A stretch of 64,000 nucleotides of DNA from Symbiodinium microadriaticum (GCA_001939145.1 LSRX01000803.1:109210-173209), one strand, 5' to 3'. Counted from the first letter of the stretch, positions 1 to 13,200 are shown. Made by a program: numbers and translations. The notes: a model not told the origin generated them from the letters alone.

Positions 1-362
1 GGTGGTGGTGGTGGTGGTGGTGGTGGTGGTGGTGGTGGTGGTGGTACTTGTCAGAAAAGGTAGCAGCAGTAGTAGTAGTAGCAGTGCTGCTATTGGCAGT
101 AGCAGCAGCAAGAGTAGTAGTATTAGTAGGTGCAGTAGTGGTAGTGGTACTGGTGGTGGTGGTGGTGGGGGTGGGGGTGGTGGTGGTGGGTGGTGGTAGT
201 GGTAGTCGTGGTCGTAGGATTGCTCGTAGTCGTGGGCGCAGTCGTAGTCGTCGTAGTCGCCGAAGTAGTCGTAGCAGTGGTGGTGGTGGTGGTGGTGGTG
301 GTGACAGTGGAAGCGGTAGTCGTCATGATGGCTTTAGTGGTAGTTGTGATAGTGGTAGTACT
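1..362. repeat. Triplet microsatellite (GGT/TAG/AGC mixture)
   Basis: The first 45 bases are pure GGT repeats. The rest is a degraded mosaic of GTA, GCA, GTC and GGT triplets reaching to about base 362. Open frames across it on both strands translate to poly-Val, poly-Ser, poly-Thr or poly-Gly and are not genes. The tract begins at the window edge, so its full length is unknown. Confidence 0.95.
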
Positions 363-3300
363 TGTACTGGCAAGGATGTCATGAGTAGTGTGCTGGCCCT
401 GCTCCCGTTGCAAACTGTCGCGCTGTTTGCAGGTCCACCCGCAACTGTTCCAGGCTTGCTGACGTATGTTCACGAGTGTAGCCGAGCCGCATCGCATCGC
501 GCATTGTCCCGTTTTGTTCGCCTCCGTGGATTTGGCTTGAGGGGGTAAAGCATGGGTGTCACGCCGTCTTGCGACGATCTAGAACCGCAGCAGTCAATAT
601 GACAGCGCACGTGGCCGGGGCCCTGGCAAGAAAGGGTGCAAAGGTGCAATGCGCTGAGCTGGGTCTTTATGGCTGGCTGGGAGGAGTTTTTCTGGCAATG
701 CACAGTTAGCTTCAGACTTTCTCGTAGCCGTCGAAGTCGTCGCAACCTGAATTTCAATTGTCCGACTTCCACGTTCCAAGTTCCAGAGGTTCCCATGCTC
801 GATTGGCCATGTGCTGTGGCAGCTCCAGTCTTGGTGCCTTGTCTGATTCAAGGGCACTCGACTGCAGCAGTCCACTGAATACCTGAAATGAACAGGTTGT
901 TCAACCCGTGCCGCTGCTGCAGCCTGTGCCAGTACCCGTTGCAGCGCTCTTGGTGCTTAGACTTGATGTCTTCTTGATGTTGTCGCTGCAATTGATTTGT
1001 GTATAAGGTCACCGTGCCACCTGCATGGGGTTTGGTTCCAGACATCGGTTCCATGCTGAAGCAGGCGAGATTCAGAAAGCTGGCCGACATAATGACCATA
1101 GCGGGTACCCGGTGCTTGATTCGAACGACTCGACAGAGCTCCGATCTAGACTCTATTAAGTGTTAGATTCGCTTTTCTTGTCGCGAGAGTCAGGCCATGC
1201 AATCGATGCCCGTGGACTTCCAGCACAGTGCCTTGTGGTTGGTGCATTTGTTGTCTAGAGTCTAGATATTCAGGAATGTCAACAACTCGAACTTGACTTG
1301 GTGTGGCTGACGTTGCGCCAGCTGAGGTGCACAGGATCCAACACGGCGAATCCTGTGCTACGGCGCCGTTCTGCCAAACTTAAGTTATGGCTGTCACAGC
1401 CCCAAGCAGGTGTATATGCTCAGATAGATCTTGCTTGCGGGGACACAGGGGCTGGCCTCAGCCTGGGAAGCTGTTCTTGCGGATTGGTCGTTCTTCCTAG
1501 TTCCAGCCTGTCGTTAGCGGTTAGGACAGGACGGTCAGGAGCATGGACAGGGGGTTGCCTTCTCCGAGTATTAGTTACGAGCACAATACAAGGACAGCCT
1601 CACTGCTGGCTTCTTCGCGGGGGGCCACAAGTTCGACCCATACGGCCGCGCCATGTCTGAGGCCGCCGGAATATTTTCCTAGTGGAGAGGCGAGGTGAGG
1701 CAAAGATGTTGCGGCAGAAGCCGTTGCAACGGCGTGGTTGCAGGCTTTGGCAGCGGCCGGCGTCTCTTGCCAGGCCGGACGGGGTGCCGGCTGCAATGGT
1801 GCCGATGGCATGTCAGTTGCTTTGCAGGTTACGGTGTGCGGCCACAGCGGCGCTACCAGCCGCGAGATGCTGGAGGCGAGAGGTTCAAGCTTTGCAAAGC
1901 TACTCCGATGTACATGAACACACAGCTGAGCTCGCATTGTTGGGGTTGCCAATGTCGGTTCCTTGTCTCAGCTCTTCTGCTCTCTTCGATTGTGCCTTCC
2001 GCTTGTTGTCTGTGCTCACATGGTGAGAATGCACCGATTGCCGGACAAGGAGTCTCAACCAAATGCAATGCGAGTATGACACCTGAAGAGCCTCTGCACT
2101 GAATTTTGCCAGCAGTTTTCCCTTGTGAAGTTCTGATCGCCCAGATGTTTCGTAAAGGTCTCCTAAGGCCATTTTTTGATCCAAAGAGGGGTCCAAGGCT
2201 CCGGAACAAAAACATTACCGCAAGATGTTGACCCGCTGGCCGCGGGGAACCGTGAACATCGGCGTCACAAAGCTCCATCCCGTTGCTTGCAGGCCTCGGA
2301 TAGTCAGCTGGTGCCTCAGTACGCGATGGGGGGTTGCTTCCGGCAGGACAGGTTGTTTTGCAGCAGTCCACATTCACTTATCCGATCTCCAACTGAAACT
2401 TGCCTCAAGCAAGTGTCAAGTTTCCTTTTCGTGTTGCTGCCCGCTTTGCCTTTTGCGATGGTGTAGTGCTGTATTGCCCAGCTTAGCGAAGTCTTCAGAT
2501 CACACGCTGCGCGAATGTACACCCCTACACCTCCGCAGGTGTAGCGAATCATCCGAGTGCAGACCAGTGTTGCTTTGCACGTTGGCCGAATGTTACGTTG
2601 CTTTCGCGAGCTGCAGAGCAGACCTCCAAAGAGCACCTTGCAGGTCACAACTGGTGGATGCTTTGGGCTGTCGAGGAGCTGCATGCTGCGTAACTGGAGA
2701 GCAAGTCGAATCGCAAGATGCAAGCGACTCCAGCCAGTCTGCGCTTTGGCAGGAGACGCGCTTTCCCAGATCCTGGATCGCCGATCCTATGACGTTTGAG
2801 CTGCACGCAGAGATAGCTCGGAGAGCTGTCATAGTGTATAACACGGCAGAGAAGTCTGGAAGTCGAGAAGCTGCTGCGAGTGCTTGCTTCGAATAGGCTG
2901 ATTCCAGCTCATAGGCCTTCGGCAAGACCCGCTTCCTTCGATTTTGGAACGCGTGCTTTCGTAAGTAGCAGAAGGAAGCTCGAGAGAAAGGCCCTTGGAT
3001 TCATGACTGGGCGAGTGGATTGATGTGGTCTTGGCCCACAGGCACGGAGGAGGAGAGCCTTCCGAGTATCGGGCCATCGGCCTTCGAGCTCATGGCCAGT
3101 CCCAGGGTCCCAGAGCTCCCAGGCCCTAGGCCTCCTCTCAAAGTTTCTGTGGTATGCCGAGTGCTCCCTGTGCTCCTGCTCTGTTTCCGCGCCCGGGCGT
3201 CGCTGGCTCGTTCGAGTTGAAGATGCAATCAGCTGCTGGCCCACCGGCAACCACAACTGCTGACATGCCAAGGATTTGGTCATCATCATGTCTGGCACGA

Positions 3301-6300
3301 ACGACATGGGCCTAGGGACAGAAATCCCGGTCATTGCAGAGGAGTGGCATGTGACACCTGGGTTCTGTGTGCTTGCTAGCTCTATCGAACCAGTCGGGTT
3401 TCAATGGCTTCTCGAGTTGTGCAACTTCGAGACGCCAGGATGTGCAGAGATTGCACGGCATTTGTCATGACCGAGGCCATGGTCAGAAACGTAATGGAGA
3501 GTCGATCTTCTGATGCTTTTCGAAGCTCCGACTCCCATGCTTGAAGCAGGCGTTCCCACAGTCGCATTGGCACCACCTCCGGCACCAAGCTTTCCGGAGC
3601 AGGAGGGGCAACACCAGCTTGGCAGGGTGGCTTCCCCCTGAGTCGGACTCCGTGTGACAGTAAATTAAATGGGCAACTCGTGCCGTCCGCCCTTGTGCTG
3701 CGCACGGCGCACGCCTTGGCATCTTCGGAGCGCCCAAGTGTGACACGTCACTGTATGGGCTAGGCTGCATGTTAACCCAAACACATCCAGCCTTGCAGCC
3801 GAGTTCCAGGAGCTGCAGCGCCAGCTCCTTGTCGGAGAGTCGCTTGGCTTTATTGTCAGGCCTCAGAAATTTAGGGGTTTTTGGGGATGCTTGGGTTGTG
3901 GTTGGGATGCCGAGATTATGGACTCTAACAAGTAGTGCTACGACTTCGCGCGATGCTAATTTCTCTTTCGGCCGGATGCAAGAAGCGTGCAGGGTTCAAT
4001 GTGCGGACAGAGTGCTGGAGGCATTGTCTTAGCTGTCAGTACCAGAGAATGTCGATCTCAGGCTTCGAAACTTCTGTCAGCACTCCGCATATGTTCGAGA
4101 ATTTATTGATCCTGCAGCAGCCTGGCTTGACGAGCTGATCTGGGTGGCATGAGACTCCACCCGACAGACCTTTGTTCTTTTGATTTTGCACATTGAGGAC
4201 CAGTCAACCTCGGAGTAATAGCTGAAGTCAGGCCGAGAACGGCAACGAACCGGCGAAAGCGGGCTTTGTCCGGAGAATGAAGATGCCTCGACAAGGGGCA
4301 AATGCAAGCTAAGGTCGAGAGAAGTTGGATGACGAGTAAGCAATTCAGGGATTGGAGCAAACATGGAGAGAGAAATAAAGAAATGCGGAGTATTTTTTCA
4401 GATGAGGCCAAATCTCGTTTCTGTGCCGGCCATGACTTCCCGAATCTTTTTGATGGATCTCAAACTTGATATTTTCAATCCCCGCGTACCAATCAGTGTA
4501 GCCACCGCGACAGTGAGGCCGAGCACAACAAACTCGTATGCATTGCGACATTGCGATTAGTATGGCTAGCGTGCCGGACCATTGGGGAATACACGTCCTA
4601 CAAGGACATCCAACGAAAACAAGGGAACCTCTCGTATGGCTACTTTGGGACAAGTATTTTGAGCCACGACAATGTGCTCCAAAGCAGTGGTCACACCGTT
4701 CAACCGCAACCAGCTCTGACCTCAGGAGATAATGCCTGTTGTGCCTTGCCTGGAACCGGCTGCACAGGCTGCATCAGTCAGCATGGCAGATTAGGCTCGT
4801 CAAGGTGCTTTCTAGATGTCTAGATGGCATCGGATGAGTCGAGGTGCACGGGCAATACTGGGATCCGGATGGCCTTCACTTCGCCCCAGCGGGCTCCCAG
4901 GCAAGGTAGAAACAGACACACAGCGAGAGAGTTTAGAACTTGACAAACAACATGGATGTAGGAGCAGGGTACGCAGCAGTGAGCATTGGGAAAGGATGCG
5001 AGCTCTAAGACTCTAAGCGTAGGCCGACGTCTTGCAGCGTCACGCGCACACCTGCACTCGCCGCACAGCTGAAGCTCATCGGGCATCGCCCGCCAAACGG
5101 GAGTCCTTACAAGTACCTTTGAGGTACATGGGAAGAGGCCTCCGGCCAGGTCCGGCCAGGTCCAGGTAGAGTCTCTGGCAGACAGAGCACACTCTTGCGT
5201 AGGATAGCGCTGCCCGTCCTTCCATTCGCCAACTCCACGCTGTAGCTGTGGTCGGTTGCATGATTCAGGGAGACGCCACGTCTGACCTGCCGAACATGCC
5301 ATCAGTGCGTCGCTACCACCCTGCCGGCGGTAGTTTCAGTCCGTGAGCCACCTCAGTTACCAAATTTCGTGGAGCCTTGCCACCTTTTACCAGCCATGAG
5401 TTTCATGAAGCCAGAGCCAGCACTCAGCTGGGGTTTCGCAGTATAGGCACTGGGGCTCGCCCTCGCCAGCCTCCTGTTGCAGATTGGAGAAGTCAGTGGC
5501 TCAATGGCTTGCGCAAGGTGACTCCGGCTCTAATAGACTCTTTATTCCATCCGTCTGGTCAGGTGGGCTGCCCTTGAAAGAGCCCAACAATACCTTTCGT
5601 CACGGCTGCCAAGCTTGAATGCAGTGAAGTCTCTTGTTGTCGACCCGAGAATGCAACGGTGTGCGCTTGATGCCTGCATCTGTCGCATGAAAGCGCAGGT
5701 TGCCCGGCACAGCAAGCGCAACAGGTGAATTCGCTGAACTCTTCCGGGTTCTATATCATTTCCAACGTGTTTGTAAGCGGGCCATTGTGCCATTTCAGTC
5801 ACCAAAGTTGCGGAATGGAAAGTTCGGCTGGGAAACTAATCCGCTTTTGACTCTGCAACTTGCGACTCGCGACATGTTATTTGGATGCTAGCCACAGACC
5901 GCCTGGCTAAAGCAGCCCTACACTTTCCATCCCGGCACTCACACAGCCTGGTGAACTTGTGAATAGCCGAATAGCATCATCTGATCTGCATGCAGCCCTG
6001 ATGGCTCAGAATCCCATTGCTGTCCCACAGGCGCGGAGCATGATTGTCAAGTTCGTCCTGCAGTGGATATCGGCGGCGGAACGTGTTGCCACCTCGGGCA
6101 GCAGGTCCGGGGACAACTCGCTAAGAATGCTTTCCGCACCTCGCAGCATGCGCCCATTGATGGCATTTTTCAAGTCTCAGTGCATTTCGTTTGGAGGGAC
6201 AATGGTTCCGGCGAGCTTCAAACATTGCACAATATCTGTGTATTCAGAAATATCGGCTTCTCTTGACGCGCAAATTTGGCTGAGGAGTGCAAGTTATTGC

Positions 6301-7922
6301 TGAAATGTCTAAAGCCTAAAGCCATGATATCAATGCGTGCCGACACGGGATCAGGAGACACCGATCTAGCTCAAAGCTGCTCCAGTCGAAGCAGTCTCAA
6401 TTCATTTCAATTGTGCAGTTCCTCGGGCCGACAATGGTTTGGCCGTCAGATTTAGGCCGCCCCCCGCTGTCACGGCCGTGACTTCTGTGGCGTTTCGGAG
6501 TCCTCGGGCCCGAGCTTTGAAATTGGCGCACGGCCCCGGGCGGCGCTAGGGGAGACCTTTTGGATGTTATGGTTCCACTCGGCTCCATGCCAGGGCATGC
6601 CAGGGCATCTGTGGCCGCACTCGAGCGTGAGCACCTTTGACCGGGCTCGTGTGTGGGACTGTTGCCCATGTGGCACGACCCGATTCGTTCGAGCTTCAAA
6701 ATCCGTGCGCAGCTTTCTTGCGTTACATGACCTCCCGCTGCTGGGCTGAACAGTGCATCCGAGCTGCAACATGCGCGGAAGACGATGTGAAGGGATGACG
6801 CTTCGTTTCTTGCGCTCCGGCAGCCCCGGCACAGGCCTTCTTCGCTTTGCGCTTGCTGAGGGCAAGCGCCGGGGCATGTTGTGGCTCGCAAGTTGTCGGG
6901 ACCGAGAGCAGTTTTGCGGTTGCCCAGTTCCGTCAAGATTCAGGTCCTGTCAGTTTGTGCTGTGTTGTGTTTCGGCCTGTTTCGACGGTTGCACAAGCGG
7001 CGAGTAAAACGGCTTCTCATCCAACTCCTCATTGACATGCAGCACTTCCCTTTGCAGCTCGCGGGAACTTGCCGGAACTCCTTGTCCCAAGTATGAGCAC
7101 CACGGAACTGTTTCTGATTAGGTACTGTCCTACCGCAGAGCCCGGCTGGGCACATGCCTCAGCGCAACAAACAAAAGCTTCCAGGTAGCCGTGTGTGGCG
7201 GCACAGCTAAGGAAGTCGAATGTGGAGACCACCCCGCAGGCTGGAGTTCAGCATTGAAGAGATCCGGCCGGCTAAAGCATGGCTGCATGCTTTCCTAGCT
7301 TCGCCGTCATAGCTATGTTAGGATCGCAGTCTTCAGTTGCTCGTGTTCGTGTCGATGCTAACGAATACTGGGTGCCTGGCACGACCACCGACCGGAATCA
7401 ACGCCGGAGGTTCAAAAGCTCCTGGAACTGGAGAAGGAAGCCTCGCAGGCAACTATTGGATTTCGAGAGTTTCTGGCCTTCTGGGAAACCTTTTGGCAGT
7501 ACACATTCGATGCAGCTCGCCCTGTGCTTTTGTCGTGGTGATGCAAGGGAAGACTTCGAGACTCGCAATGAGCTGTTTGATCTGAGACTTTGCACGAGTT
7601 AGTGGACCTCGTCAAATTTCCGGCAATCTGCAGCAGAACCTCAGTCTCTTTGCAAGCTTACTCGCTTATTGCTCTTGCTTCTCTTTCATGTTTCCTTTGC
7701 TTCTGGCGTTTAGCTTCCTTTCTCAGCCTTTTCTTGATGCTCCTACCGCAGGTCCTGTTGCCTGGTCAGCCAGGCGACGAGGCAATTTGACTTGTCTGCC
7801 GCCCACGGGCTGTAGACTTCCGACCCTAGGTCGCCGCAGTGCGCTGTGTGGTTTTTTCGATCCAAACAATCCAAACAGTCGCGAGGGTGGATTGCTATGT
7901 ACCAATATCGGGGGAGAGCGTT
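363..7922. other. Long stretch without a supportable gene
   Basis: I read all frames and found no ORF with recognisable domains. Open frames here are mostly 60-170 codons, overlap on opposite strands and have shadow-like composition. Short local duplications occur, for example 'ggccaggtcc' twice near 5145-5165 and 'tgccagggca' twice near 6587-6606. A 39-base exon-like piece at 7410-7448 is noted under rejected items. Undetected short exons are possible, because exons elsewhere in this window can be as small as 24 bases. Confidence 0.6.
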
Positions 7923-8345
7923 ATGGTGGTTTTCATGCTCGGGCAGGCTCGACAACAAGAGGATGCTGCTCAGCATGCGGAAGCCATGCGATCTCAAGAA
8001 GCTCGGGCTGCGGAGGAGGCGCGTGTGGCAGAGGAGGCACGGCGAGCAGAGGAACGAAAGATCGCCGAGGAAGCCAAGCGCATAGAGGAAGAGAGGCACG
8101 CAGAGCAGGCCAGGCTTGCGGAGGAAGCCAGGCTTGCCGAAGCGAAGAGTGCAGAAGAACGACGACTCGCAGAAGAGGCAAGGCTCGCCGAAGAAGCGCG
8201 CATGGCGGAAGAGGCCCGCCTTGCGGAGGAAGCGAGGCTCGCGGAAGAAGCTCGCTTGGCAGAAGAGGCTCGAATTGCGGAAGAAGCAAGGCTTGCAGAA
8301 GAAGCGCGCTTGGCAGAAGAGGCCGCAGCCTTCCTGCAACACTGA
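7923..8345 (+). CDS. Ala/Glu-rich coiled-coil exon or ORF
   Basis: An open frame from ATG 7923 to TGA 8343-8345 encodes about 140 residues. From about base 7948 it is almost wholly charged helix: repeated units of the type AEEARLAEEAR with Arg, Lys and Glu, typical of a long single alpha-helix or coiled coil. 'gggcag' just before base 7948 fits the AG|G acceptor rule seen in neighbouring genes, so this may be one large internal exon and the upstream ATG may not be the true start. Further coiled-coil exons follow at 8473 onward. The repeated six-codon unit at DNA level (gcggaagaggc variants) suggests growth by unequal crossing-over. No enzymatic domain is visible, and function is unknown. Confidence 0.55.
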   Translation: MVVFMLGQARQQEDAAQHAEAMRSQEARAAEEARVAEEARRAEERKIAEEAKRIEEERHAEQARLAEEARLAEAKSAEERRLAEEARLAEEARMAEEARLAEEARLAEEARLAEEARIAEEARLAEEARLAEEAAAFLQH

Positions 8346-8472
8346 GAGGAGATCAGCATGAGCAGTATGGGAGTCATGAGGAATTGAGGGATTTGGGCTG
8401 AAGAAAGCTCACGGGCTTTGGGCGACTTCACGGCAGCAAGCTTCCTGCAAATCTCCTTTAACGACTGTGGAG

Positions 8473-8740
8473 GCTCGACGTGCGGAGTTCGAGGCCAAGC
8501 TGCGCGCGGAGATGGAGGCTCGAGCTGCACGGGGTCTAAGTCCAAGAGTCTAAGACAGAGGAAGGAAGCGGTGAGTGTAGGTCCTCAGGCGCAGGTCTGT
8601 TTGTTAAACTTTAAACGCGGGCTGAGGCAAAACGCGAGTTGCTACTGCCATGGCATTATCCACCAATGTGCAGACCGAATGCTTGAGCAGGCGAAGGAGA
8701 AGCAAGTGAACCAGCGGGTTGACGGAGATGGCTGCATCAC
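8473..8740 (+). CDS. Probable further exons of the coiled-coil gene
   Basis: After AG at 8471-8472 the frame reads ARRAEFEAKLRAEMEARAAR, a heptad-like charged helix like the preceding ORF. A second fragment near 8615-8640 reads TRAEAKRELL. A third near 8690-8740 reads QAKEKQVNQRVDGDGCITWE and ends at a GAG|GT junction. The last piece resembles an EF-hand loop (DGDGxI) cut by an intron, but only half is visible. Splice sites were chosen by the AG|G rule only. These pieces probably belong to the same gene as 7923-8345 and could also join the cold-shock ORF downstream; that link is not shown. Confidence 0.35.
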
Positions 8741-9069
8741 CTGGGAGGTGTCTGCTTTCGGGAGATAAGGGCACGCGGTGGAGCATAAAGGTTTGTCTTA
8801 CGTCGCTGCAGCGGCACAGCCCGGTGAGCACCGCCAATCCTCCCAAGCCCTCCGAACCCAAGCTTGGCAGCTTTAGCAGAGAAGGGGCGGGTTCAGGTCG
8901 ACCTGATGAAGAACGAAGGCGAGGCGTTTGGCTTCTCCCACAGCAATGGCAAGGCTGGAGCCGGTTGGTTGCAGCTCTGCAGAGTTTCGAAGCCCTTTCG
9001 ACTCCTTTGAAGACTTGTGCTTGTGCCGCCGCTTCTGGCTCAGCTGTGGCACATGCTGGCTGTGAACCC

Positions 9070-9531
9070 ATGGACGCAAGGTCTTTGACAGACCTCTTAT
9101 CTGCGCTAGATGGCGACTCCGCCGTGCACCTCATCTTGGAGGTGTTGAAACTGCGACCAGCCCTGAGCCCTGCAGTTGTGGGCTTTGCCTGTCCGGCGCT
9201 GACCTATGCCCCTGCACGGGGGATGATGGAGCGTCGCTGCCGGGGTGTGGTGAGGCAAGTGGACCGTGCCCAGGGGTTCGGCTACATCGCGAGCCCAGAA
9301 ATCGAGGCTACCTTCGGGATGGACGTCCTCGTTCGCGAAAGCCAGCTCAGAGCCTTTCAGGCCGGTGACGAGGTAAGCTTCACATGCGTCTTGAATGAGG
9401 AGCAGAAGCCCCAAGCGTTCGAAGTTCTAACCGCAAATGGGATGCCACCTGTGGCCGTGGCGCCTGCGCCAGAATGGACTGACTGGAATCACTGGGCGGA
9501 CGGGAACGATCCCAAAAAACGCAGACTGTAG
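9070..9531 (+). CDS. Cold-shock-domain protein, dinoflagellate type
   Basis: ATG 9070 to TAG 9531 encodes 153 residues. The first 50 form a helical segment (LTDLLSALDGDSAVHLILEV ... RPALSPAVVGFA ... LTYAP) that I associate with dinoflagellate cold-shock-like proteins. Residues about 58-125 form the cold-shock fold: GVVRQVDRAQGFGYI (beta1, RNP1-like), FGMDVLVRESQL, then FQAGDEVSFTCVLNEEQKPQ and AFEVL. The tail is Trp/Asp-rich and ends in a basic KKRRL. Such domains bind single-stranded RNA or DNA. An upstream exon may exist: 8881-8985 reads KGRVQVDLMKNEGEAFGFSH and is open. The start is the first in-frame ATG before the conserved block; a spliced longer form is possible. Confidence 0.75.
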   Translation: MDARSLTDLLSALDGDSAVHLILEVLKLRPALSPAVVGFACPALTYAPARGMMERRCRGVVRQVDRAQGFGYIASPEIEATFGMDVLVRESQLRAFQAGDEVSFTCVLNEEQKPQAFEVLTANGMPPVAVAPAPEWTDWNHWADGNDPKKRRL

Positions 9532-10062
9532 TCAGCTTAATCTCGATGCAACGGCCACGCAGCCAAGTGAGCGGCGCATGCGCCTGGCAGAGGCCCCTAA
9601 AGCCAGCCGCTTTCTGCGTGAAGGAACAAGTCTGTTGCGATTTTGCTTCGCTTCCGCCAAGCCACGTATATTCGGCGTGGATCAGAGTGAGCTCAGACCG
9701 TGCCAGAATGAGTTGTCCTTGTGGATGCTTTCGCAGGCAGAGTTCAGTCGCGCCCGTGGTTTGCCACCGTCGGATGAAGTTGGGTGGAGCCCTTAATACC
9801 ACGAAGGGTGATGGAAGCTTTAGACCAAAAGTTCATACACCGCAGGCACTTTGGTCTGTCGGAATCGTAATTCCTTTAGTTGTGGCAGTCGCGGTTCGAA
9901 GCCAGTGTTCATGAACAAAACGTAGGATTGCCGAGCAGAACTCCTCATGCCACCAGGGGTCGAAGTTAGTGTTTTCTCCTGCAGCGGTGCAGAGGTAGTC
10001 TCTGAAAAAGCAAGGAGAAGAGTCCAACAGACTGCGGTGTTGAAGAACTCTCTACACCGCTC

Positions 10063-10080
10063 GAGCCTTTTGGGCTCAAG
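10063..10080 (+). other. Spliced-leader-like hairpin upstream of SPAG6
   Basis: The sequence gagccttttgggctcaag resembles the 3' part of the dinoflagellate spliced leader (agccattttggctcaag) with one base lost and one gained. It is also a small hairpin (gagcc/ggctc). It lies about 160 bases before the SPAG6 ATG. It could be a relic leader, or chance similarity of two short palindromes. Confidence 0.25.
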
Positions 10081-10238
10081 TCTCCGGGGAGTCCGCCCAA
10101 CGGCTGCGAGGAGACGCTTCGGCTTGGAAGGTTGCGTTTTGTGGGGATCAGCTGCGGCATCTGAAGCTGTGTGAAAGAGCAGTGCAGAGCTGCTTGCAGA
10201 CGATGGGCACGTGCGGTTGATTTTTTTCGCAGGGCGCG

Positions 10239-13200
10239 ATGAGCCGAGCGGTGCTACAGGTCTTCGAAGAGTACCAGAAGGCGGGGCATGGCGGGGGCCA
10301 GGGTGGCAAGGGCACAGCTCCGAAAATGGTCTCAGGCGCGTGTGACCTTCGTTCAGACCGTGGCTGACCTTGCGACCAGGTGCTCGCATCGTTTGCTTGT
10401 GGGCTTTAAGGGGCCGATACACTCGCGTTCAGGCCGCAGAACATCGATGCCTTGACGAACGCTGGAGTGATGGCGCTCCTCAGGTGGGCGGCGGGCGGCA
10501 GCGGCCTTTGCGGCAAGTGGCACGCTTTCGGTGCAACTCCGAGGCCACTGCTGCTGGACTCCGTGGCCTCGCCGGGATCCCACCATACGATGCGAGTGAG
10601 ATGGGAGGAGAATGTTTGAGACTGCTTGTGTGTCGGACACGAGGATCCAGCAATCTGCGGCCCTGGCTTTGGGTCGGATGGCCAACTATTCGGAAGAGCT
10701 CGCTGAGTCGGTGGGACCTGGAGGTCTGATGTAGGGCTGTTGTGCCGTGACTCTGCAGGTGGTGACTCACGAGATCTTGCCGCAGCTGGTATACTCCCTA
10801 GCGCAGCAGAACCGCTACTTGGACACATTGAGTCTGAAAGAGTTCCGATTCCCAGCATTGACAGGTATGGAGACTGCTGCAAGGGAAAGGCTAGGGCTAG
10901 GGCGAGATGAGCGCGTTGTTCAAGGGTGCAGTGTGAAAGGTGCCATCTTCTCGGCAAATGCTTGAGGGGCACCAGTGTTCGAAGGAAGCAAATGCCCCAA
11001 CAGTTTGTTGCAGGCCTTGTCGGCTGCATCTTCATTTTCGCTTGGCTTTGCCCTAGTTGGTCCAGACTCCAGTGTGCGGAAAGTGCCACAGCAGTAGCCC
11101 ATTTCGGACGCCTCTTTGACCATTGCAGTCACCTCCAACTTTGGAGAAGGATGGAGAAGGTTCACATGAGTTGCAATGTCCCGGAGTCAGCATGGCAAGC
11201 ATGTGACTGTTGAGGGGACTTTGGGCACTCGACGCTTCCCGGAACCGGCACATGGAGGATTTGAGAGCGCAGCGCTGGAACCCAATGTCGCGTCCACAAG
11301 GATGACAGGCCTAGCAAAGTCCCGAGACTTGGTGGGTTTAGTCTTGCTCACCAGTTCCCGACACACGACAACGGCCAAAAAGTGGGGCTACTCTGCAGAC
11401 GGATGGGAACTGCCACCTCAAGCATGCTGCGACCAGGTTTTTACAAGAAGGCTGCTGCGTTTGTTTTGCGGGCAGTCGCGAAGCACTCGCCGCCTTTGGC
11501 GCAGGCACCCCCGTCGAAGTCCAGTTTGCTAAGAGGGCCTTCTTCCTTCGCTAGCGACGCTGACAGGCCGTTATCGATTCCGGCGCGCTGGAGGCGTTGG
11601 TCATGTGCTTGGAGGCGAGGGCGGTTCTGAGCATCAGACATGCATTCGGTGCGGTGATTCGAGGAATTCGACCCCACCGTCAAGGAAGCTGCAGCTTGGG
11701 CTTTGGGATACATCGCCTGGATCCCGGTTTGGCGGCTTCTTCGGGCTCGCGGCAACTCGCCGGTGTGGCCGAGGCGAGGCACAGCAAAGACCTGGCGCAA
11801 AGCGTCGTAGATGCTGGTGCCGTGCCTCTCCTCGTGCTTAGTTTCCAGGACGGGTGTATGCACGGATCTTTGGTGTCGATGGGCCTTGCAGGAAACTGCG
11901 CCAGGGAAGGATTTCGCCTCTTTGCCTCGCGAGGAGCCTGAACTGACCCTGAAGCGCATCACTGCCTCAGCACCGTGGCAGTTTTATGATCTGGTGCGAT
12001 TGGAGTCCACGCTTCCGGAGCTTTTTGAGGCTCTGAGCGACATCTCGAAGCACAGCCCTCAGCTCGCACAGCTGGTGGTGGATGCAGGCGCCGTGACACT
12101 CCTCACCAAGGCGAGGCCCTCAAACCCCCAAACCGGCCCACACATCTATGTGAGATACTGGTAGTTTTGGCTCTGTCGCTTTGCAATTCAGGTCGTGGGT
12201 TTTCGGGCCTCGGGCCTGCACTGACGGCTTGTCTCTCTGGTGCAGGAAATTTCGAACAACGATGCCCCTCTGAAGCGGCAAGTCTGCTCATGCTTGTCGC
12301 AGATAGCCAAGCATTCTGAATCTCGGCTTCCATTGAGCCTACGGGACGGTCAAGGAAGTCTTGTGATGCCAGCCTCTTTGACCTGCACCTTCTGCGAAGC
12401 AAGATGAGCCTGCCATGACGTTGGGAAGGTCGACCTCGCGGAAGTCGTGGTCGAGTCTGAGATCTTCCCAACGATTCTGCACTGCTTGAAGGATGTCGAC
12501 GAGCAGCTCTAATGATTGGTTTTCGCTCCCTCAGATCGTAGCATTGTAAGTGCAAGTGTAGCTGTCCGTTTCATCTTCGACACTAGAAGGCACCCTTCCT
12601 TGCTCTTTTGTGGGCTTCGTGGTTTTACAAGGCCGAGAGTGGTAAATGCCTGTATGCCGGGTTCACGCAGCGCAATTGCCGTGTCCTCACCCCGTTTGAC
12701 CCCGCCGAAGGAAGGCTTTTCCTTCCGACCTCTAGCGCGACTCGAAACCTTCAAGCCAGCATGTTGCAGGGTTCGTAACGGAGCAAAAGAGGCTTTCATC
12801 ACGTGCTTGCAGGTAGCAAGAACCCTGCGCATGAGCTGCAGCGCGAAAAAGTTACGCCTGCACAGCTCCAGGTCTGTCCGGAAGAATGCTGCCACCTGTG
12901 TTCGCCGCTGGGTTGGAGATTTGTGCCAGAGTTCGAGGGGATGGTTCAGGAACGGTATGAGACTGGGCATCAAAATGGTGACAGGCTGCTGCTCACACAA
13001 ACTAAACTTTCCTGCGCGGTAAGATGCGGCCAACAACCTTGTCAGGATGCTTCTTCGGGGTGTTTAGGCCTGTCGTGACACATACAGAGATGAATGAGCA
13101 TGGGGGAACTCTACTGTCTGGTTTTTCAGGAGAGCTTTCCAGGCATACCCCAGACTTGGCCAAGCTGATTGTGCCTCAGCTGCACAAAGGCTTTCCATTC

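Noticed and set aside
123..497. Minus-strand Thr/His-rich ORF
   Set aside because: Translation of the triplet repeat.
7410..7448. Exon-like piece VQKLLELEKEASQ resembling the start of V-ATPase subunit G
   Set aside because: Only 13 residues; I could not find the following conserved part (RLKQAKxEA) in the next kilobase.
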